A stretch of 64,000 nt of DNA from Petrosia ficiformis (lineage: Eukaryota > Porifera > Demospongiae > Haplosclerida > Petrosiidae). Location of the stretch: assembly GCA_947044365.1 (NCBI GenBank), contig OX345648.1, positions 660,001-724,000 of the forward strand. The letters are read 5' to 3'. The notes beneath the pieces are model-generated. The model was not told the origin of the DNA. It saw only the letters and a program-made list of their open reading frames with translations, and made no database searches. Position numbers and translations under genes: made by a program. Below are positions 34,001 through 61,074 of the stretch, one piece after another. Numbering within the stretch: the first letter of the stretch is position 1; each line of letters starts with the position of its first letter.

Positions 34001-37000
34001 TGTTTCTACTGACAACTTGAAATTGGTCTCCGGGCTATGCTCTTGAATTTGTTGACAGGTATTGTATATACGTACCCATAACCACTTCCAGACAGGGAGA
34101 TATCCATCATTGATATATGCAAGTACAATAATAATAAGATGCATTAATTGTTAATCTCACCTCATGTATATAGTAAATAAACACTAAATTCTAATTAATA
34201 AGGCTGAAGGACGAAAGTGAAAAATACTGATAGTCACTGTAGTCAATGGCCATGTTTGATGTCTAGTGACTCTTTTAGCCTTAATAAGATGATAATACAA
34301 TATGACAATACACAAGGGTGCCAAGAGGTTTTAGTGCGTCCAGGGGACCAATGTAAAACATTTCCCCGCTCTTGGCAGCCCAAACAATAGACTTAATATT
34401 TTATGAAGCTCATATTCCATAAAGTAAGCTAGAACCATTTAAAACCTTATATATGGTATTTGTGATGTACATGATACATCCTTTACTTATTATAAATGTT
34501 TTATTTTAGTCTTGCCAGGCCAGCCTGTAGTTGGGAGGGCCTGAAATTCAAATTCAAACTTGGTTGTGACAAGCAACAATGCATAGTTATTTGTTTCTTA
34601 TCATAGAGTATAAACATGCTTAGGAATAAACATTTGTGCTTTTATGGGCCTATATACGTACGTACAATCATCCAACTTCAAAAATATGTATGTACGTACC
34701 TAGAGGAACTTAAAACAATAATTCCTGTGAGCCTGGGTAGAGCCACATTGGTGTTTTTCTGTTTTCTTTCTTTTCTGCTCTAGTCTAGTAACTCATGTAC
34801 ATGAATACCAAAAGATCAGTCAGATAAAATGATTGACTTACGTAGAAGACAGTTGTTAACCATAAGAAGGGTGAGCATCTGGGAGCCCAACCTTAATGAG
34901 GGTAACTCTCGGCTTTGCCCCCTAACTTGTACATTTACCCTTGTGCACCCTATGTTCTAATCTGTGAACTTCTATAGTGCTCACTGGACAAGTTCAATAC
35001 ATGATGCTATTAGAAAAGAATTGGTATATCATCTGTTGCTATATGATGGCAATGGTTGTCATTGATGTAGAAAAGAAGTAGGTGTGTATAACACTCACCA
35101 CATCCTTATGAACTTACTACACACTTGATCATAAGCTTACTGATAAAATTGTGCTAAGTATGAGTATTGATTATATGTAGTAGTTAGATTATGCAGGGTT
35201 GTACACAAGGCTCCAAGTGCTACCATTTTCATACTGTTGTCTATTAATGATAAATGTTTTATCATCTTCTACAAGGCTAACATTTTAGTCAGTTGGTTCA
35301 ACAATATGTTCAGAAACCTCAATGGACTTTGAGATGAGATCAACAAAGCATTGGTATTACATGTATAGGCAATGAGAGGCAAGTGATAACATATATGCTA
35401 AAGAATCAGAGTGACGCTAGAAAGAAACTGGTAGGCAAGGGTTTTGAGTATTGAATCTTGAACTACGTACGTACATACCAGCATTTTTCACTCTCTTTCC
35501 ACCTTCTTAATCAGAATTTAACATATACCAGCATACTTATAATACCACAAGTAACTAGTCATAACAAACAGCATTACAGTAATAATACTAGAAATATGAA
35601 ATGAAATAGGTAGTTTCTTGATATAACCATTTGCTACTAAGCAGTTTACTTCTATAAATAAATACAAACCACACCCAACCTTTACAATAAGAAGCTGTAA
35701 TTATGACATAATTCCTTTATGGTCACATGAAGAAGTACCCTATAAATTTTATTCAACAAATCTTGTGGTGGTTAATTAATTTGACTCAACCATACTAGTT
35801 AATTGATAACTTGATTAGTATGTGTGTGTGTACACGATATCGGACAAACATTAAATTACTGTATATTGAGTATGAAGTACATATAAACATGAGATATGTA
35901 CCTATTACGTATATAGGTATGTAATTATTATAATATAATACGTGATGAACTCTACTAAAACTGGTCTTATAGATCAATATTTCAAAATTGAATTAGATAT
36001 ATTATACATCCCAATCATGTAAAAAAACAAAGCTACAGTGACCGATTAAACCATTGTAGTTGCAAATGCTTCAGTTGGAGAAAACGCAATTCTTTAATCA
36101 TTAAAAGTAATTTATTTTGCAGTGGCTAGTGAAGCACAGAGATGTCTTTAAGACTTGCTAAAAACAGGTAAGACATTTGTGCTTTTTATGTAATAAAATG
36201 GTGAACACCTGAGTAATTCAGAACTGTCTATTTTCGATAATCTCCAAATTATATTTTGATCCATTAGACTGGTTTTTACAGAGCCGGTCACATATATAAT
36301 TTTTTAATTTTAATTATCGTCAGGTGTGAATATGAATGTGTGTATTGTATCCGCATGTACATATGTGCATAAGTATTATTTGAAATATCATTTACATAAG
36401 ATTGAATTTGAACTATCATCATATGATGCAGACCACTGGGTTGGATGACATCAAGTTACAGCTGGCTTACTGCCTTCACCTGCCAAACCAAAATTTATTG
36501 CAAACATTGTCCTAATTGATGTAACTTGTCAGAGAACATGCTATACATTTATAATGACATCTCATGCATATGTAGGAAATTGTCTTAACTCAAAAATGTG
36601 GTAGCTATGGTAACGATGTACTGGCATCCTTTAATCTACATAATTATAACTATACAGAACTTTGTGTAAATATATATCATTCAATAAGTGTATGCATGTA
36701 TGTACATATATATCTCCATGCTATGATGTATGATTATGTATGTACGTACATACATGTAGTATCCTTGTACATCTTTAATCCACATAATTATATTATTCCA
36801 TAAGTGTATGCATGTATGTGTACATATATACGTAAATGTACGTACATGTGAAAATATGCTATCATGTATTATTACATTATGTGTATGTACATACGTACAT
36901 ACAGGTATATCATTGATACACCAATTTTTAGCATCTATATTGAGCCATCCATCTGCAACCGCATCAAACTTCATCCATCATTGTTCTTTCTCACCACAAA

Positions 37001-37450
37001 GCTATGACAACCAGACAACCATCAGCACTTCACAGTCCTCTGTATATACTGCACAAGTGGTACTGAATGCTTGAGTCACATACCGGGCAGCCACCATGTA
37101 TGTGTCATCAGAACCACATTAGGAGTCAACCGGAAATATGTTATAATTTATTGACATGTTACATAATATGTATATGTGAACATATGCCACGATATATGGT
37201 TACATCATTTGCTACACCAGTTTGTCATAACAGCTAGCACATAGTATTGTGTATAATTTATTTCAAAACACATTTTCTTTGTTATGGCAGCAATGAAATA
37301 TGAATCAGTAATAGACAAAAATAATTAATTAATGTGCATGTAGATAGCGGAGAAACTATTCATAAATGTCCACTCTCCTTTTGATATGAAAATATAAATG
37401 AATCATGTGCATAATATAATGATTATAATAGGAAAATAAATAACAATTTT
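31090..37450. other. Intergenic between the two ETS genes
   Basis: No gene was recognised. It holds a GGAACCTCTTTACAAAGGAC segment related to the dispersed repeat at 7935 (32215-32290), TTAGTTA repeats (32700-32850), a 68-codon open frame at 33405-33611 without known motifs, a G-rich patch near 33745, and TACGTACATA-type simple sequence at 36690-36910. It may contain distal control elements for the ETS genes, but no specific site could be supported. Confidence 0.5.
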
Positions 37451-37458
37451 GGAGTTAA

Positions 37459-37464
37459 TTTATT
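37459..37464 (-). terminator. Polyadenylation signal close to the ETS-2 stop
   Basis: AATAAA on the minus strand, three bases past the TAG (37468-37470), predicting a very short 3' UTR. Confidence 0.45.
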
Positions 37465-37467
37465 TAA

Positions 37468-38853
37468 CTACCATGCATTGAAGTCTGTAGATATCGAGTC
37501 ACTACCCACCAGTGACCAGTTAGTAGGGATACAAAAAGTTTCATCATAAAAAGGAGCACCATTGAAGTCCTGGACTTCATCATGTACTAGATTTGGCAAT
37601 AACGAGCTATAGATTGGAGCAAACTCTCCACACATTGCTATGGACGTTACTGTTTGAGGTAAGTTTGTAAACTCGCTTTCATTTGCAGTCTCCATTCTGA
37701 ATTGTGGAGTTGATGAGTAATACGAAGATGTGCAAGGCAAATTGGCTTCTGAGAAGTTGTTAGGCACAGCTGTAGGAAGTGAACTGGTACATGTTACAGT
37801 ATTAAGATGGTCATCATAAGCAATATACTGTGGGTTTGTAGTTGAACATGTGGTGACACTATCAGTAATGTACACATCTGTTGGTAATAAGGACATGGAC
37901 TCTGTAGAGTTTTGATAGATAGGGTAAAAGAAGTTAGGTTCTTGATAGCCATCATAACTTGATGTTGCTGGATTGCTCTCTTGTGAATGCCATCTTTTTT
38001 GGGATGGGGAAATTAAGCTTTCTTCCCTTGAAGATGAGTATGTTTGATAATCATTATCTGTCACAAAATTAGCAACACCTTGATAATGAAATCCTGGAAC
38101 AATTGCTTGAACGGGAGAGAAAGAGGCAGATCGCTTTCTTCTGTTGTGGCCGAGGCTGAGTGATTCTGGATCTTCAACAACCAAAGATGGTGATGAAAGG
38201 TGTTCATGGCCTGCTCTGGCCTGCTGGTTCTTAATTAACATCTTTTCTGCTGATTCAGGTATTGGTTTTAGCTGTGGTCTATTCTCGGAGTTGCCAATTG
38301 CTGCGTACATCACTTCTGGGTCAACACAAAATTGATACACATATCTTTCACCTCCAATCTTTTTAATTATACGTTTGTCGTAATAGTAGCGTAGAGAACG
38401 GCTAAGCTTATCATAACTCATATTTTTCCTATTTTTATGATAACCCCACCAAATTGCAATGGCATCAGGCTCGAGTAATCTGAACTCAAACTCTCTTTTG
38501 TTCGCTGTCCATTCAACAAGATACGAATATTTTTCAGGAGCTTGGAGAATAGAGTATAGGAATTGCCATAGATGCATGCCACCTTTTCTCTGAGGCAATC
38601 TCACACCAGCTGGTAGAGAGTGATTATTAATCAAAACCGACTGCTTTGAATTTATGCTGTTATAATAAAGCTCATCACTTGGATTCGCTAGTTCTGTGTC
38701 ACTTGGTGGTGATGACACAGGACTATCCTCAAGGTTTAGCGGACAAAAGTGTTTTGTAGGTAAGTGCGAGGAAATGGACATAGGTGCAGTTAGCTGTGGA
38801 CTGCTTTTATTACCATGACTTGGTTTAACTTGATGATCTGTAGTAGTTGCCAT
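37468..38853 (-). CDS. PEA3-class ETS transcription factor 2 (intronless CDS)
   Basis: A single open frame of 461 residues. The ATG lies two bases after a good acceptor (TATCTTATCCTCACAG), so the start is clear and a 5' UTR intron is likely. The ETS domain spans about residues 86-182: LPQRKGGMHLWQFLYSIL, WWGYHKNRKNMSYDKLSRSL, RYYYDKRIIKKIGGERYVYQ, FCVDPEVMYAAIG. It is followed by RPQLKPIPE as in PEA3-class proteins. The flanks are Ser/Thr/Tyr-rich with no other domain; a basic patch NRRKRS near residue 236 could be a nuclear signal. It shares the PQRKGGM lead-in, the GGERY.Y.FCVDPE block and the RP.LKP tail with ETS-1, so the two arose by duplication; outside the domain they are not alignable by eye. 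Transcription starts about 0.4 kb from the 3' end of PSMA2, on the same strand. Confidence 0.93.
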   Translation of the reverse strand: MATTTDHQVKPSHGNKSSPQLTAPMSISSHLPTKHFCPLNLEDSPVSSPPSDTELANPSDELYYNSINSKQSVLINNHSLPAGVRLPQRKGGMHLWQFLYSILQAPEKYSYLVEWTANKREFEFRLLEPDAIAIWWGYHKNRKNMSYDKLSRSLRYYYDKRIIKKIGGERYVYQFCVDPEVMYAAIGNSENRPQLKPIPESAEKMLIKNQQARAGHEHLSSPSLVVEDPESLSLGHNRRKRSASFSPVQAIVPGFHYQGVANFVTDNDYQTYSSSREESLISPSQKRWHSQESNPATSSYDGYQEPNFFYPIYQNSTESMSLLPTDVYITDSVTTCSTTNPQYIAYDDHLNTVTCTSSLPTAVPNNFSEANLPCTSSYYSSTPQFRMETANESEFTNLPQTVTSIAMCGEFAPIYSSLLPNLVHDEVQDFNGAPFYDETFCIPTNWSLVGSDSISTDFNAW

Positions 38854-38855
38854 TA

Positions 38856-38944
38856 CTGTGAGGATAAGATAGAAATTGAGTTAGAATTATGAAGATGGAA
38901 TATATACATCATTGCTTTTTAATAAAACATACAATGTCACATAC
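38856..38944 (-). other. 5' UTR intron of ETS-2
   Basis: The donor GAAG|GTATGTG at 38945/38944 and the acceptor CCTCACAG ending at 38856 bound an 89-bp AT-rich intron. The leader exon would run from about 39025 to 38945. Confidence 0.65.
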
Positions 38945-39048
38945 CTTCAATATTGCAGTATATTTGATAACTGTAGAATTATCCTTTCTTTTGTTCTTTG
39001 TCTATCCAACAAGTTCTGCTCTACTACCGAAATGCCAAACGGCCAGTC

Positions 39049-39056
39049 TTTTTATA
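39049..39056 (-). promoter_or_regulatory. TATA box of ETS-2
   Basis: TATAAAAA on the minus strand inside TTTATAAAAAG, roughly 30 bp upstream of the predicted leader start. Confidence 0.55.
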
Positions 39057-39431
39057 AATTCGCGACAGGAAATTATATCATAATTTAATTAATAAACAGA
39101 TGAAATAATAACAAAATTAATATTATAAATAATTATTTGAATTATTTGTATGTGAAGCTATGAAACAGGGAATTAATGTTTTTAAACTGGTACCTCAGGG
39201 CTCAGGTACATGAACAGGTAAGCAAGATTACAAAGCGAGTGCATACACACATAAGCACAGAGTTATTTGAAGTTTGGTTCTTGGGAAAACCACACTACAT
39301 TTTAAATGTACTTAGTGGTATTATAAACATTTCGTACATGCAATTACATTATGTCTTTGTAGTTTCAAAAGAAAAGTTATCTACTAACAAATCGTTCAAT
39401 TAAATACATATTCAATCAAGTAATGAGAGGT

Positions 39432-55909
<16,478 letters not shown>

Positions 55910-56040
55910 ATCGACGTATAACAGGCTAACAAGATATATATAACACTTTTAAGTTTAACTTTCTGCTGAGAGTATACACACTAAAAAATTAGTTGTGATA
56001 GTCTATTAGAAATTTTTAACTGCCCTCCCCCAAGTTTTAA
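55910..56040. promoter_or_regulatory. Bidirectional PSMA2/SNX4 promoter interval
   Basis: Only 131 bp separate the two divergent ATG codons, so both core promoters and leaders must share or overlap here. The interval is AT-rich, with a TATATATAACAC stretch and a CCCTCCCCC tract near the SNX4 start. No canonical TATA position could be assigned to either gene. Confidence 0.7.
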
Positions 56041-59000
56041 ATGGCTACTCCAGATGAGAGGGCAGTACACCACAGTCCAAACTTATGGCATGAGGTTGAT
56101 GTACCTCCATTTCGTAAAGAAATAGTGGATTTGAAGTTTGTTAATATATCCATTAAATGCTATGAGAAGAAGATAGGCACTGGATTTAAGGAAGAATACT
56201 ATGCTTACAAAATAATATCTATGTACGTCAATCTATCTATATCCATCTACGTATCTATCTATTTATTCATTTATTTGTCTATATATATTCTATGTGAGTT
56301 ATATGGTAGAGAGTGTTTGAGATGGTTTGTATCAAAGTGCTGTTGGAAGTCGCTCAGTACTGAATAATGACTGGGAAAAGATTAGCCGTTAATTTAATGG
56401 ATGTTGCTCTTAGGGCCCCGCCCCACATCCTATGGGCACACACCCTTAATCCTATAGTTTAGGGGCATATGTCCAGGGGTACACGCTTTCAATCTTGGAA
56501 GATTATGTTCAGATTTGATCTCCCCACAACCAACCATCCATTGTGACAGTTCCTTTTTATTTCATCACTCGTCTGGTGTCATTTTGGATTCATTTCCTAA
56601 TAATATTTATCCATTGATATTTAATCTAACCGCTTGCTAGAATTGCACTTTGTCATGTGACAGAGCTATGAATTTAATTAATGAGTGGTGCATTCATGAA
56701 CGAAGTTTATAAACAATTCCCCAGACCATTTAGGATTGGGTATGAGACTAGTGTTTTAGATGGTTGGGTCTGATACTAGCATTGTAGCACATCATCTCAT
56801 AATGTCTTGTATCTATTTATCTCCATCTATCTATGTATTTATCTATGTATCTATCTATCTATCTATCCATCTATCTATCTATCTACTAGTCTTACCAGCT
56901 CTGATGAGAGGACAGGTGATAGACAGCGTTATGAAGTATGGAGGCGTTACAGTGAATTTGAAACTCTCAAGAATTTCCTCATATCAATCTATCCTCATGT
57001 TAGTGTTGAGAATATTTGTAAAATTAGAAAATTTGGATAATGAATATATTTATGAAACCCTTACTCGATATTTAACTGTTTTGTGAAATAAACTAGTTAT
57101 ATTTGGTATCAAGGAACAGTGCTTGAAATAACGTCCAGCAATAGACTATTTTTCTGGACACTTCGCTTCTATGTCCAGTAAAAATTGCATATGACTGGAC
57201 AAATTGTCAGATTAGTTACAAGAATAATACAAAAAATAAGTACAGTAACCTCACAGTGAGGTTAATGATTAGTCAAGAGCAGTCGTGGCCTAGTGGGTTA
57301 CTTCTATACCTCATGAGCCATAAATGGGTACACCGTGGGTTTCATTGTCAGAGTTGTTTTTTATTCGAGACAAATTCACAATTTGCTGGTCAATATTGTT
57401 TTGTTCAGATATTTCTGCTGAACACTTTCAAAAACTATTTCAGACACTGCAAGAAGAGCAACTCTTGTTCCACCCTACATGCATGTACCTAATTCTGTTA
57501 CCTTCCTGTTCAAATTAGTCCAATATCAAGTGTTTTAAAGTAAAGTTTGCAATCAATAACCAAAGGTTTGCTTTAACAGCCACAACTACATATAAAACTA
57601 AATAAAAGTCATTCATGATTCGTATTCATCATGACCTCAGAAAATTTAGTAGTTTTGAAATGATACCCGTTTTTTTCTACACTATTTTCATATAATTATC
57701 CTTCCATACTTTTGTGTATGTCAAATTTCAATCCATTGCTTCATTATTGAGTTACAGTATAATCATGTATTAACCTTATGATATTAAACTATACACTATA
57801 ATTATTTTATTGAGTTACAGTATAATCATGTATTAACCTTATGACATTAAACTATACACTATAGTACATATAAGTTATTGAGTTACAGTATAATCATGTA
57901 TTAACCTTATGACATTAAACTATACACTATAGTACATATAAGTTATTGAGTTACAGTATAATCATGTATTAACCTTATGACATTAAACTATACACTATAG
58001 TACATATAAGTTACTGAGTTACAGTATATTCATGTACTAACCTTATGACAATATCATAATAGAGTAATTTTGATGTCATTATAAATATGAACATACGTGC
58101 ATTAATCCAGTTATATGCAGTAACGATATCGTATCAATTCACTAATTAATCTGTTATTATTATTGATATCGGGGATAGAATGACTATGTTTACTCATAAT
58201 GTCTAATGAACATAATTTCTATTTAACAAAAAGACTTGAACAAAGACCACACAGATAATGCTCTTACAAGATTCAGACAATGATATTGACAACATTACAA
58301 ATGTTTGTAATGAATAGTGTTATTGATACAATGGAGTTTAATACATATTGTTATTTGACAAGACCAGTTGCGCTCGTCAGAATATCAGTTAATTTTTAGT
58401 GATGTAACTAATATTGTAATGATAATATTGATTATAATATAATTGATACTTTTAATTAATTTATTTTCATTGAAGAATTAGTTACTAACTGTATAGAAGG
58501 TAGATGTAATGTAATACATGTGTAACTAGAATGATCGATGTATCAGATTATTATTCCATTCCTCTTTCATAGGTTGTTATCCCTCCCTTACCAGTAAAAG
58601 CGGTAAGTTCTGTTATAGTCTGTAAAAATGGTTTATATTAATAATACCTGGTTTATTCATTCAAATAATTTCAACATATTACTATAGATTTTCCCAACTA
58701 GCCAATGACTGTGCTCCAGAAGTGCAGTGCTCCACTGTGCTCTAGAAGTGCAGTGCTCCACTGTGCTCTAGAAGTGCAGTGCTCCACTGTGCTCTAGAAG
58801 TGCAGTGCTCCACTGTGCTATAGAAGTGCAGTGCTGTGCTCCACTGTGCTATAGTTCAATCTTTAATTATTTTTTGTTGCATTCACTAAATTGAGATATA
58901 GATACTAGAAATATATACATACTCATGGTAGCTTCAGAATCGCTATTTGCAAATAAACTTTGTTTTCAGACGAGAGGGTGTGCCCCAGAAAAAAATCCGT

Positions 59001-61035
59001 TAAACTGGTTTGACATGTTATTAATACTTGTTTCTTTGTGTGTGTTGTTTACTATGGTTCTCTAGTTCTTCAATCAGTTGGTTCTCATGTATAATTTCTT
59101 TGTTACAGATCAAGGGGAGTAGTGGATTATTAAGTAAGATAACATTTAGTGGAGAGGACAATGATTTCTTATTGCAGAGACAACAAGCATTGGAGGTTTG
59201 AATAATTAGATGATGCTATCATTAGTGGTGTAATCGGATTGGTAATCGGTATTGATCATTATCAGCCATTATTTTTAGTACAATGTATCAATATCGGTTA
59301 TTTCTGATAGATGTAACTGATATTGTAATAAGTGTACTAATAATGTCATTTCTTGTGATTATAGCATCATTAATTGCTTGTATGATACTCATAATTACTC
59401 ATTTTCATTGAAAGAATCAGAAACAGAAGGTAGATATAATATCAAATCAGTATTGGTACACATCTAATGTAATTATCAGTTTTTCAGATATCGGTAAAGT
59501 CTCTTATCTGTGTATCACTAATGATCATTGTATAAAATAGATATATATTATATTAGTAATTGGAACAATGTGAACAATGTGAACAATGTGAACAATGTGA
59601 ACAATATATTTACTATAATAGTGTTGTACTAAGACAATCAGGTCTATTGTTGAAATATTAATTATAGATAGATAGACATGTATCTTATAAGAATATTGTC
59701 CTTTGCTCAGTAGTATGTTATGATGTACTAAGACAATCAGGTCTATTGTTGAATATAGTAGACATGTATCTTATAAGAATATTGTCTTCTGCTCAGTAGC
59801 TATATAAGCCAAATTTGTGTTTGTAGATTTTCCATTCAGTAGTACTAGTTGTCGATACCAGTATTTTCACTTTGATACGATACCGAGTAATTTAGGAATT
59901 AGTATCGATGATATAGAGTACGATATCGATACTTGTAATGCGCATGTGTGTAATGCACATCGTCAAATAAATGTCACATTTTATACAAATTCAGTTCAAA
60001 ATCTGGAAGCGCTATGAAAATTCATCTGTTAAATGGGTGTGTCAGATTAAAATAGAGGTGTGGCAGATAATCGAAATTATTTTTTAAAGAATATTGCATG
60101 ACAGTATTCAGTTATAGTCAACATAATAATTATTATAAATAGATGGATGATAATATTTAGAGTATAATTTCATTGGTACTTTTTATTATCTTCACAGATA
60201 TTTTTAGTACGTTTATCGAGACATAGATTGTTATCAAAGAATTTTTGGTTTCACGAGTTCTTGCAAAAGGCATGTTTTAATTATTCATTGATTAGTAATG
60301 AATAATTAATTAATATTGAATTAGTTATTTAGTTTAGTCTTTAATTTGTGTCATATATTAAATGACGTATTTTATTGCTAAATAGATTGGATGGAAAGAA
60401 CGACTAATGCAAAGTGGATTTTCAGGGAAGGTACAAAAAATATTTACATGTACATGTATATATGTGTGTATATACATGTATCTATCTATGTACGTAATGA
60501 TAATTGAGCAATTGTACGTTATAATAATAGAATCTGGTCTATTGTAGAAATGTAATCCCTCTTAAGTATGTCCCAGTGTGTGGGATTATATTTCAGTAAA
60601 ATAGACCATGTGAGCATTCTAAATGATTTATAACCTGCACATCATTAATTTCACATGCGTGATACTATTACCATAGTTACAGCATGTACCACTATGCCAG
60701 GAAACTGGATAGTTATAAACCAGTCCAATATTCAAAATATAACACATAGCAACAGCATAGCAACAACATAGCAACAGCATAGCAACAACATGGTAACTAT
60801 AAGTAATAGCCTTTTGAGTACATTACAGAAATTAAACCTCACCAAGTATTGTAATTTCTCTAATATATGAGATTAACTGATTCAACTGAATTATAGTGAA
60901 GTGTGGGTGAGTCAAATTAGACAGAGTGCTATACAGTACACGTCTACAATACAGGAAATATAGCACTTGTCAGTCCCTTTAATACGCCCACACTCACTTC
61001 CTACTTGAGTATACATGTATATTCATGTATCTAAT

Positions 61036-61074
<39 letters not shown>

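Noticed and set aside
56041..56367. A separate 108-residue protein from the SNX4 ATG
   Set aside because: The residues after KIIS are intronic CTAT repeat. A donor at 56223 joins in phase to 56890.
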